From Phaseolus vulgaris (Eukaryota; Streptophyta; Magnoliopsida; Fabales; Fabaceae): DNA of 64,000 bases. The notes under the pieces are model-generated. The model did not search any database and was not told where the DNA came from. It saw only the letters and a program-made list of their open reading frames with translations. The stretch is taken from assembly GCF_000499845.2 (NCBI RefSeq), contig NC_023751.2:33664309-33728308 (forward strand). The letters run 5' to 3'. Positions within the stretch are counted from its first letter, which is position 1, and every line of letters starts with the position of its first letter. Position numbers and translations under genes: made by a program. Shown piece after piece: positions 44,844 through 56,237 of this stretch.

Positions 44844-45226
44844 TCAATAAAACAATAAATATGTACAATTTTAGTCTTCCATACTTTAATTTAGTTAAAT
44901 GTCGTTACTACTTGAAACTTTATCATAAATAAAAAATAATTAGTTATTATATTAATTAAATTAAATATTTTTTTTATAAATTAAAATCTTATTAATATTT
45001 AAAGTAGCTTTTTATTATTAATAAAAAAATTATAAATTAATTTTTAAATTAGTAGGTAATTTATCGAGATTTTAATTATCATAATAGAATAATTATAGAC
45101 ATCTTATATCTGGGATCTTTCTGTTCTTCAATCTCTTATTTTGGCTGAATATTGTGTTCGTATTTTTCTTTTGCTTCTAGAATACTAGGGTTCGTTGTTC
45201 GTTAATCACCCATTCAATCGTTAATA

Positions 45227-45282
45227 TGTTAATTTTGTTTTCTTAAATTAGTTTGTTAATTTTGTTTTCTTAAATTAGTTTG
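45227..45282. repeat. Perfect 28-bp tandem duplication
   Basis: The unit starting TGTTAATTTTGTTTTCTTA is present twice without mismatch (45227-45254 and 45255-45282), followed by a partial third start (GTTAATTTA). Confidence 0.93.
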
Positions 45283-45836
45283 TTAATTTAGTAAAATATA
45301 TTAGACAAGATGCTGTGTTTTATTTGTTAAAAAATATAAAAGATAATTAAAAAATATTTTCTATTTATTTAATTTTAAAAATGACCATGAGACAAATCTT
45401 ACTACAACTTGAAATGTCTTTGAATGAATTGTTGAGAAAGATATCTCGCTAAGTGGACGGTGGTGTATAGTATTGGTATAAGTATTTAAGATTCACGTAC
45501 AACAAACTCTCTAAAACTAAGTAAATAAGATATAAAAAATAATAATATGAGATTGAGTGAATGTGAAAATATATTATGATATTTTCTTTGGAGCATCAAG
45601 TAACCATAAATAAAAGAAAAAAATAAAGATATTTTGATGTATTCAGTTGTTTTCTTGTTGCATTTATATCTGGGTAGTTGAAATTCAGAATTGGTTAGCG
45701 AAAAACTTTAGTTACACATCTCTAAAATACTCAAATGTTATTTATCTTCCAATGAACTCAAGAATGAGTAGGAACATAAGTGGCCTAAACTTTGTAAGCC
45801 GACCATTTTTGTATTTAAGCAAGTGAACGATTATAT

Positions 45837-46214
45837 CACTACAAGAAAATTATGAAATAAAAATCAACTTTAGAGACAAAAAATAATTAGTTGTTTTAGT
45901 GACTAAATTAGAGATTATTTTATAAACTAAAAAAAAGGTTTTTAAATTAATTTCTATTATTGTTAAATAGTTTCTAAATCAGTATCTAATTAGTTACAAG
46001 GTTTTAACTACCAATTATTTAGATTCTAAATTTAGTAGCAAAAAACTTGGTAGCTAATTAGATACTAATTTAAAAACCATTCAACAATAATATAAACTAT
46101 TTTAGAAACCAAAAAATTTTTTAGTCTCTAAAATGATATTTAATTTAGTCACTATAACAACTAATTATTTTTTGCCTCTAAATTTAGTTTCTATTTCGTG
46201 ATTTTCTTGTAGTG
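45837..46214. mobile_element. CACTA-type miniature element, copy 2 (intact ends)
   Basis: A 378-bp element with near-perfect terminal inverted repeats: CACTACAAGAAAATTATGAA at the left and, read inward from the right, CACTACAAGAAAATCACGAA. The 3-bp target duplication TAT flanks it (45834-45836 and 46215-46217). The interior is a long imperfect palindrome centred near 46020, with blocks such as AACAATAATATAAACTATTT, AGCTAATTAGATAC and GACTAAATTA present in both orientations. There is no coding capacity. CACTA ends and a 3-bp duplication place it among non-autonomous CACTA derivatives, and this is the reference copy for the other three in the window. Confidence 0.92.
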
Positions 46215-49200
46215 TATCTCCCTTTTACGGGTGATAAGTATTTTGTTTGAGTTTAAATTTGTATAAGATTAAACTTCAATGAACAAGCTTTATCCATCCC
46301 AACTCAAATTTGTGTGTTTGGTTGTAAAGAATTTATTTAGTTGAATGTAATATTAATGACAAATTATTTGAATTTATAAATAATCATTCTAGAATGTCAT
46401 TAATGCTTTTAATAAGAAGTTTTGTAAATATATAAAGGAAATGACTTTAGGTTGTTATTATTTTTTCTTTCACAACATGTCATTAAAGATGTGATATTTG
46501 GAAAGGGTGTTATGTTACACTAAAAAAAATTAATGCTTCTTTGGATAGAGTTTTTCTACCTCTTTTTTAATGTTTGGTATTTTGTTTATGAGAATGTAGG
46601 CAACAGCTCATACTTCTTCTCTTTTAGTTTGTGTCTTTTTTTATCAACTATTCATTCATTCTAGTAATTAGGTGTGTTATCTTTTCTATTATGTTTTTTT
46701 TTTAGTTTTTCTAACATTTCTCATGATGGGAGTCCTCTTGTAAAGAGTCGAGTTGCCAACATTGGGGAGAAATCGTCCAGGAAGAGTCAGTTATATGAAC
46801 GATTTACTTTATCTTTTCCTTACTAGTGACATAATTATCATAAAGACTTCTTTGATAGTAGATATTAATTCCTTCGATTCTATAATTCATAGTTAGGGAG
46901 GAAGAAAGGGAAAGTCTTCCAAGAAGGTAATAGTTAAGTAAGGTTTAGTAATTTCAAGTAAAAATTTGAAAGATATATTTTGCATAATCACTGTATCAGT
47001 ATCAGACGAACTTATTATCTTTAAAATATTATATGGTCTATCAAGCTAAGCTTATCAAGAATTACTAATTTCAAATTGTTATAATTTTTAAATTTAATAA
47101 TTATTAAGCTATAACTTTTTACTTAATGATAAATGTTCTATCAAATACTATTATCATATAAGATTGGAATATTGATGTCATAAATGTTGTAGTGTTCAAA
47201 TTGATTTCTTATCCATAACAGTCAACAACTAACAACTAATTTGATATTTTATATTGAAATTAGTTTTATATTGACATTAATTATTAATACTAATTTTTAT
47301 AAAAAAATCATATTATTTTATAATCTTAATTTTTTTTTGTTAATTGATTGATAAATTATTTTTTAAAATTTATTAAATATTTTTGAAAAATAATACAAAA
47401 ATGAAAGAAAAGAAAAACCTGCATAGAGAAAGTCTATTGAGGCATTTTATTCATTTATTTATTTATTTATTTTGGATTTATTGATGAAGAAAGTTTGAGA
47501 AGATGAAGGAGTTTTATTTGATAAGTGTATTTGGTTGACCTAATATAAGAAGACACTTCATCATAACATGTAATTAAGGAAGAATGACTTTGACCGAAAG
47601 TTTATCCTTAAGAATCAAATATCCGTTTATTTCTAACTTTTTCTTCTTGAAGAAAAGTATTTAAACTTAGTTGAAATGTATTTATATAACGTAAGTTGTA
47701 AAAAATGACTGTATATTATAATTTTAGTAATATTATAATAATTATCTTAATAAACAAAAAATCACTCCATTTTGAATTGAAATAAGAGGGAAAAAATAAA
47801 TTAGAAAGAAAATAAGAAATGGATAAAAAAATAGAAAAAAATAGGTGTATCTTTGACAATTGAACTCTTTAGGGAAAAAAATTTAAATAAATGATTATAT
47901 TATTTCTTTAAAAAATAAATAAAAATTTATTATGTTTTGGAATTTATAAATTCTTTTTTTAATGTTATAAAACTTACATTGATTAAAAATAAGACCATGA
48001 TATATAAAAAGTATAAAATTTATTTTATAAGATGATATTATAAATTAATTTAAAAGTTTACTTTTTAATTTTTAACTATGAATACTGGAAAATGTTTTAT
48101 AATCGATTTCATTTTAAGTTTTTGTTAATAATAATTACTGAGCTACAAAATGTACTTCTAGAAACATGGTAAGCCATGAACTACTTTTCAAATACATGAA
48201 AAGATATCACTCCAACAAAATGGATGGATATATCAAAAAAATTCCGAAAGATTCGAGAAAGGCCATGAGACTAATTAGGCTTCACATAAGTTACTTTTCT
48301 TTATTCCCTTTCTTAACAAACATGTCACATCAATTCTTTTATTAATTGACTTTTGTTATTTATTTTTCATTTTCATCTTACCTTCTACTAGTATTTGGTT
48401 TATAACACTGAAGTCCTAATTGTAAATTTTTGTAAGAACTAATTTTTGCATGCTAATTTAAATTTTAAAAAGACATAGAAACCACTCATTTTAAATGATA
48501 TAACTTTTTTTTTATAAAAGTTTTTAGGTTTATACAACTTGACATCTCAGCTAGACTGACACCTCAAGTAACAACAATCATCTGTCATCACATGAAAAAA
48601 GTATTATTAAAAAAATAAAAAAATACCAAAATATGGGGAATTAGACCAAAACTTACATGTTAACAAAAACGATACATAGGTATACTATACCTATTGATAA
48701 AAAATTCTAAAAACAGAATAGATGAAAGTCTATTATACCAATGGAATGATTATTTATGAATGAACCTAAAAGATAAAACTTTTAATCACCACTGTACTAA
48801 AACTCTTCAAGGTGTTATCTCTAGCCTATCATAAGGGTCAATTTAAATTACCTTTAAAATAATAAATATCTACACTGAAATTTTAAAAGATAAGGTGTGA
48901 AATTAATGAATTATAAATAACTAAAAATAACATTTAGCCCACTAAAGTTAATCGACTTAAACTTTTTTTTTAAAGAAAAAAAGATGAGAAAAAAAAAATA
49001 AAACAAGAAAATTAATGCAGGAAAAAAGTGTTATGGAAAAATGGCAGATCTGTGACATTCAAATCCTAAAGAGATATCTAACGAAACTCCAAACAATGTA
49101 AGGTGTTGAAGAGACCTAACAGTTCCAAAGAACACGTGAGACTAACAAATAAATGTGCGTTGGGAGACACATTGGATAGGACTCTCATAAATTTCAATGT

Positions 49201-51556
49201 CTTAAACTTGTCGCTACCTCAAATCTTCTAAACATTTTTTTTTCTCATGATGGTTGAATAATATCTATAATTTCTCTAATTTTCTTTAATTATAATATTA
49301 TATAATTTATAGTATTTATATATTTTTCTCACTAGTATCATTTTAATGTTATTTAGAATATCTCTATCATACATGATCCTTTTATAAAGGAATTTCACTG
49401 AAACATAATATAATGTAGTAGAGATTTTAAAATTAAGAGTTGAATCATGTATTGAGTTCTTCAAAGATTTTACTATTTTATAAGACTATAATATAGTACT
49501 TGAGGTATTTTATTTATTTATTTTCCTTACTTAATTATTCTTCTTCCTAACTAATGAAACCTTTATATTTATAACGTAATTAACCATATCATATTATCAC
49601 TTCAATTAATTGTTTATTATCATTAACTAGACAAATATTGTGTATTTAATTTTTTTTATTTTAACCACAAAATAAATCAAAGTTTTCATTTTCTTGATGC
49701 TTCTTTTGAATTCCTGCGTGCAAGCTTCATTGTGGGCTTTCAAAATCACTGTAATAACTTGAGATTGCAGAAACCAAAATAATTTTGGATCAACTGAAGT
49801 TGAAAAACAAAAAATAACATATAAAAGAAAAACAATTAATTAATCAAGCTCTTATTTCTTCTCATCTAGTTTGAGTTTATCTTTATCTTTAATTTTTTTT
49901 CTTCTCATATCGCTAATGGTTTTGGGATCAAAGAGTATGATGGAGTTTAGGCTAAGATGAGATTCACCTGATGATAAATGCAAAAGAATAATAGTTTCAC
50001 GGATAGTACTTATAATTGATGTGCAACAGGATAAAATGAACATCTAATAGTTCCCCGTGTGAATGTAGGTTATAGTTGACGACCAAACCACGTTAAATCT
50101 TGTGTTGTTATTTTTCTACAGTTGATTTGTGATTGTGTGTTGCTTCTACTTGCGTTTTTTCCCATAAAAAACACCCTTAACATTAATTTTAAAAAATTAA
50201 AAAATAATTTTATTTTTAAGTGATTCCAATAAAATAATAAAATACTCATTCTCAAAATTTTAAAATAATAAAATAAAATATATTAAAAAAAAATTAAAAA
50301 AAATTTGAACACTAAAATGTTAAAAAACCAAAAAACCGATATTTTATATATAGATATAGTAATAAATTGATAATGTTAAAAGTTCATTTTGCCCTCTCTT
50401 TCCAGATAATAATTGCTGAGTCATCTCTGTGACCTTGTGTGCTAATTTGATTTACAGTTCAAATACCAGGTTCCTTTTTTCCAACTCCTTATTCTGGTTT
50501 ACAAATTTTAAGGAACGCTCACAGAAAAACATCATCAGACTTTGACCATCATGTCTGTTGCAAACTGTGCCTCTGTATGACACCCAATATAACTTTTCCA
50601 GAAGAAAAAAAAAACTAAGAAAGAAGTTTCTATAGGAAAAACTCAAAAATCTTATTATTTCAATTATATATTTGGATGATTTCATTTTGTATATCTCATT
50701 GTTTACGTCTTTTGAGGATTGTAACAGGTGTTGTATGTTTTTCTATTTAATGGTCAATTTTGCATATTTTTCAGTTTTTATTAATCTGATATTTTGAAAG
50801 TTTAAAATTAAAATAAGTTACTGTTTTTTTAGTTGTAGTCTTATTTTAGAAGGAGAGAACATTATTTTTTTATTAAATAATCATGAGAATCCACAAATAA
50901 GTTAAGGACATTAACTGTATTTTCCAATATTATTTTCGATAAATATTTTTCAATCTCTATAACGATGAAATGGAATGGTTAGAATCATGTATTGATTGCA
51001 TTGGTTTTAAATATTTAAAAACTAAATGCAGTTGTGTAAAAAAACATAACTAATTGCTAATACTAAAAAAAAAAAACTATAACTCCACTAGTAACATAAA
51101 ACATTTTAATGGTTTGTAAAAAAAAAACCATTTATGTGATGATGGATAAAGGTCTAACTAATTATTAAAAATAATGTTTTTAATTTTTATACGTTACTTA
51201 AGATAATTACTGGTTAACTTAAAAAAAACGCGTACTTTTTATGTAATTGAACCTTTGTTTCTCTTGTGGGTGTGATGTTAATTATAGAGATGTTTTCATT
51301 CTTATACAATTTTGATTGATGATTATTGAAGTGATAGGATTTAAGTAAGAGATGGAAGAAATTAATTAAAATTTATAAAAAAAGTAACTATATATTATAG
51401 CTGATAAATAAAATAATTATTTGAATAAAATTAAAAATATTTATTAAGATTTTAAAACACTAATTATGAGAATATATTAAAAAGCATGATTAATTACAGT
51501 TAAAAAAAAATCTTTAACTATGTAGTGAAAAACTAATTCAATAATAAATTAGACTT
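46215..51556. other. 5.3-kb AT-rich gene-free stretch
   Basis: No gene, RNA gene or defined transposon was recognised. Open frames are short and low in complexity. A slightly more balanced patch at about 46720-46800 and another at about 49020-49160 could be old transposon sequence, but I find no motif to support that. Confidence 0.5.
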
Positions 51557-51858
51557 CTATACAAGCAAGTTATTAAATAGAAACCGATTTATAAAAAAAA
51601 AAATTAATTAGTTGTTACATTAACTAAATTACTTAATTGATATATAGTTTCTAAATTTGTATCTAATTAATTACTAAATTTAGAAAAGTAATTAGTAGTT
51701 AAAATCTTGATAACTAATTAGATACCAATTTTAAAACTATTTATCTAGAAACTAGTTTAGCAACAATTTTTTTTAATCTCTAAAATATTATCTAATCAAT
51801 ACAGTAATTATTTTTTGTCTCTAAAATTAATTTTTATTTAATAATTTTCTTGTAATAA
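51557..51858. mobile_element. CACTA-type miniature element, copy 3 (decayed)
   Basis: About 300 bp with the same internal order as the copy at 45837 (GTTGTTACATTAACTAAATTA, then GTATCTAATTAATTACTAAA, then AACTAATTAGATACCAATTT). Its ends are degenerate: CTATACAAGCAAGTTATTAA at the left and ATAATTTTCTTGTAATAAA at the right. No clear target duplication remains. Confidence 0.7.
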
Positions 51859-53002
51859 ATGTTAAAAAAATAAATGGCAGGGAAGACATTTGAATTTTGT
51901 ATATATACCAAATAATTGAAATCATATTAAATGAAACATAATTATTAGTGTATAGTCATATAAAGCAAGTGGAAATAAAGATGTGTTTTTGTTAATTATT
52001 TAAGGTAATAATAATTAATTATAATAAAAATAAAAATAGTTACTAAAATAAAAACTTAAAAAAATAGTCCTACAGTAATAAATATTAAATTAAAAAAAGT
52101 ATATAAGTAGAACATTTATAGAAAATAATGTTATTTTCAAAGGTTAGTATAAATTATATATACACACCTATTTTTGTTCAAATTTACTTTTATCTTTCAC
52201 TACTTTTTATATTCTTTCCTCTACACATCTGACTCTCAATTTATTTTCCTATAAACTTAATTAGCCCATTTATTTGCTGATGAAAAAGTGGAAAAAGTAA
52301 AAAAAATTATATAGACTTAGTAGAAAACTAAAATAAATAAAAAAATTGATTTATTATTAACAATCATATATATTATTTTTAATTATTTATTATTCTTATA
52401 ATAACATAGACAGACACTGATGGTTTCACCACCTCTGTGGGACCCTCTGTGACATGTCAATGCCCAAACAAATGGATCTTGATTGCCACTATGCACAGTT
52501 TTAAAATAATTATTGTAAAATTATATAATTATTTTCATGTGAAATTTTATACACTTGCTCTTCAATTTTATTCAGTATGTAAAGAAGTAAAAATTTTAAG
52601 CAAAATAAAGTGCACTAAGTACTGCTTTTAAACAATAATTTAAAAAAAATGTTGTTCAATTTTGTCGAAGAAAGATTCACAAATCGATTTAATAGTAAAT
52701 AAAACCTAGGAGAAATTCACATAAACATGATATCATCTTCAATCTATAATTTGTAAGACAATAAATTAATGAATTTTTTATATTATTTAATTTTCCAGTT
52801 TTATTTATTTATTTATGTTCAATATAATAACTGAATTAAGTGAGGAGAAGGAACAAAGAAAAACAAACAACATGGAAATAATAATAAATTTCTCAAATCT
52901 CAAATGTGCACAAAAAGTTAAAACAGATGTGTTTCTAACATATAACTGTTATAAAAAAAACTATGTTGGTAGTTGTTTTAATTCTATAATGGCTTATTAG
53001 TA
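51859..53002. other. AT-rich spacer between two miniature elements
   Basis: About 1.1 kb of AT-rich DNA. The short open frames (52437-52631 and 52815-53000, +) carry no recognisable motif. Confidence 0.5.
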
Positions 53003-53336
53003 AAAAATAAAATAATTTTGTAAACACTTTAGAAAAAAAAATCAGTTGCTACAGTGACTAAATTAAAGACTAAAAAATTATTGATTTCTAAATTAGTTTT
53101 TATTATTGATTAATAATTTTTAAATTAGTATCTAATTAGCTATTAATGTTTTAACTACCAATTACTTATATTCTAAATTTGGTAGTAAAAACTTTGATAA
53201 CTAATTAGATACCAATTTAGAAACTATTTATCAATAATAAAAACTAATTTAGAAATCAATAATTTTTTTAGTTCCTAATTTAGTTATTGTAGTAGCTAAT
53301 TATCTTAAATTTATTTCTATTGAATGATTTTCTATT
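53003..53336. mobile_element. CACTA-type miniature element, copy 4 (decayed)
   Basis: The interior matches the other copies in order and orientation (GCTACAGTGACTAAATTA, TTTTAACTACCAATTACTTA, then AACTAATTAGATACCAATTT and AATAATAAAAACTAATTTAG). The CACTACAAG termini are eroded; a TGATTTTCT at about 53325-53333 marks the right end. Borders are approximate. Confidence 0.65.
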
Positions 53337-54549
53337 TATTATTTTAATTTCTATAAGAATTGATTGCATGCTTAGTTGTTCAATTTCTAATATTGATTAG
53401 TAATAATTATTTATTCCCGTAATATACTAATATAAAGTTTAGTAATACATTTAATATCTATTGTTCCTTAAAAACACATTAAATTTTTAATAAGTTATTG
53501 AATTAAAATTGTTTAATTTTAAAATAGAAAAATTAATTACAGTATTACATATAAAGATAAAAAAAATTCATTTAAGTTTAAAGTTAATTTATTTTTCATA
53601 GTTTTAGTTGTCATGATGACACGAATCCTTGTTTCATTCATAGTGAAAGAGAAGGATGAGATGTATTTGATAAGAGATCTTGAAATTTATATATAACAAA
53701 AGTGGTTTTCCGACACAATGAATTTGTTTCCATACCTACCAATCCACCATCATCCTCCTATTTCTTGCATTTCATCTAACCCTCTAATATATTTAAGATC
53801 TAAAGACTTTTGAGATAAGATTATTAAATAGAAGTTAAAAGATAAGTTTTCTAAGAGAACAAGTGTAACTATGTGTGTGTAGATAAAATGAATCAGTAAA
53901 TTTTAAACACAAATTTGCTAGTGAAATGATAGCTTTTGGCTCATTACAGACACGTATGTAACACCTTTGAAAAGGTACTTAGAAAATTCTTAGCATGTTG
54001 TACTGCTTAATAATATAAAACCTGTTTTTTTCCCCCCTTTTTTTTGTCATGTTGAAGTGGACGACACTGCATAAAGTTTTAAATAGAAGAATCCATGCAA
54101 ATTGCAAAAGGCTCAAATCAAAACATGGTGGCACTAGTCAGATACTATGGGCACCACAGAAAAACTACAATACCATTTCTGACAGATGCAGGCTACAACA
54201 CATTAGCGTAATAATTACTTTAAAAAGATTAGTACACAGTAATATTATCAGATAAATAATAAATTATGCATGGCTGGAGTTAATAAAAATAATAAATGAA
54301 ATAAAAAAAAAGTAGAGTGGTTTGTGAAAACAACAACTAAACCACTGCAAGGTTAGCTGTATTAATGGACTGTTTCTCTCACGGAAACAGAGGCACTGAT
54401 TTTTACCTTTAATCTTAACATTTCCAACACCAGCACACACTGTGTTTGCTTTACCATGATGTGCATTTTATTTTCCTCTTAATTATTTTATTTTGCTAAG
54501 ATTATCATCATTTTCTTATTATTCTTATAACCCTTTCTCATTTTTTAAC
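53337..54549. other. Upstream region of sucrose synthase
   Basis: No gene was found. Composition becomes less AT-rich from about 54040, which suggests that the regulatory region of the sucrose synthase gene starts there. I recognise no specific element beyond the TATA box downstream. Confidence 0.4.
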
Positions 54550-54558
54550 TATAAAAGG
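54550..54558 (+). promoter_or_regulatory. Sucrose synthase distal TATA box
   Basis: CTATAAAAGG (from 54550) is a near-consensus plant TATA box. It is followed after about 30 bp by a CT-rich leader (CCCTCCACTCTTCACCC) that runs to a good donor, CAAG|GTGAGT, at 54702/54703. Confidence 0.65.
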
Positions 54559-54702
54559 GGTTTCTCAACCCTCCACTCTTCACCCTTCATTTCATTTGCT
54601 AAATTGAGATATTCTCATTTCTTCTCTTTTGTTTCTTTTCCTCACTTGTCTCATTCCATTTTCTCTGTTCATTCCTCTGGGTGTTGCCATTTCACATTCA
54701 AG

Positions 54703-56218
54703 GTGAGTGAATTCCATTACAATGTCAAACTCATTTTTTTTTTTATCATTATTGTTTACATGACAAAATATCTACCTCACCCCCACATGCAATATCTACA
54801 CCTTATCCCCTCCACCCTATCCAATTGTCCATTACTCTTTCTTTCTCAGTGCTATTTCTCTGTGATCTGATCACATGCAGTGGTAATGCTGAACACTGCT
54901 TAAATGTAAACAAAAAATTGGGGTGGACCAGATTTTTATTAACCATTGGTGCAGCAAAAAGTAACAATAGGGTCTAGGTAATAGTGTATGTATTGACACG
55001 AAGTTATTACTTCATATCCACACAACATGCACCCACCTCTCTGTTCACCACAGAGAAAATCAAAGGGAATAAAACTATCAAAATAAAGAGTACAGTTCAA
55101 ATTTTCACCCAGAAGAACAGAACATAAGTACATTATGTAGATAAGCTTGAATCAGTGATGGATAAAAGTACAATAATATTTTCCTTTCAGTAACTGAAAT
55201 CTACATTATTCAGTCATGTGAGGATAAAAAGATGGTACTAGTTTAGGATAGTCCAAAGCATTGAAGCTACGTGTAGAATATAGTTTATATACTTGTTGCA
55301 TTTACACATCTGTCCTTGGTAGAGAGAGAAAGTCTTTGACCTTTATCGAATTTGTTGAAAATTGTTTCCATTTTTATTTTGTACGTCTCTCTTTGTGTTT
55401 GGCGCTCATTGCCTATAAATTAACACCTCCATCTCGTTTATCATTCATTCATTTCGTCTTCTCCTTCCCCCCTTATTTTTTTTGCGTTTATTCTATTTCC
55501 ATAGGTATTCTTTTCCTCTGTTTCTATTACTTCTTTTTCTTGTTTTTGTTATTCTGTTCATCTTCGTTCCTTCATTACCTTCCTCTTTTGGCTGTTCCAC
55601 ACTGCCATGTTAGCTTTCACTGTGAAAGATCTAGCATGGTGACGTGTTTCAACCTTTGGATCAGAGTCTGTAACATGATCCTGGGTGTCTAGTACTTTCT
55701 GTTTTTTCAAAGAACATGTTGTTGAGTTTGCTGGTTCTGTTCTGGGGTGCTGTCTATCATGAGCTTTGGCTCAGTTTCTTAGGAATTTCCATTCTCAAGC
55801 TTGGTTTTTCTTGTACGACAGTTCAGTTCAGTTGTTTTGTAGGATTCTCTTTTTAATTATATTAAATCATTAACAGATGAAAATAGAAATTAAATAAAAA
55901 AATTGTCTGCAGACTGGCCTTTAACTAAGATCTTCTTTGTTCTGCGATGATTAATTTAATGTTTAAATTTTAAAGTTCAAACACTTAGTTTAAACGAGGT
56001 GCAGGATCTGTGCTGTGATTAATGTTTTTTGGACCCGAGGTTGGGGAGGGAGGGTACCTGGTTGGACTTGAAATCCAATACACTCTTCTAGAAGAAGAAA
56101 GAATTCCACATTGTTTTTGGTTTTTGACTTTTGGCGACTAACCTTATCCTTTTTATGGTGGCTTGTTGCATACAATTCTAATAAGTTTCTTTATGCTTTT
56201 TTTTTGTTATTGTTGCAG
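54703..56218 (+). other. Leader intron of sucrose synthase
   Basis: A 1.5-kb intron in the 5' untranslated region is inferred from the donor GTGAGT at 54703 and the pyrimidine-rich acceptor TTATTGTTGCAG ending at 56218, twenty bases before the ATG. Leader introns of this kind are a known feature of plant SUS genes and often carry expression-controlling sequence. Use of a downstream promoter (TATA at 55413) would give a shorter one. Confidence 0.65.
55413..55422 (+). promoter_or_regulatory. Possible second TATA box inside the SUS leader intron
   Basis: CTATAAATTA is followed by CACCTCCATC and a long CT-rich stretch (TTCATTTCGTCTTCTCC and beyond), which is the layout of a plant core promoter and leader. 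A possible donor GTATTC lies at 55505. It could be an alternative promoter or chance. Confidence 0.4.
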
Positions 56219-56237
56219 TGAAGTCTTGTCCCTGAAG

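Noticed and set aside
54493..54870. 125-codon open frame upstream of sucrose synthase
   Set aside because: It is an F/S-rich translation of the CT-rich leader and the start of the leader intron; it spans the TATA box and donor site.
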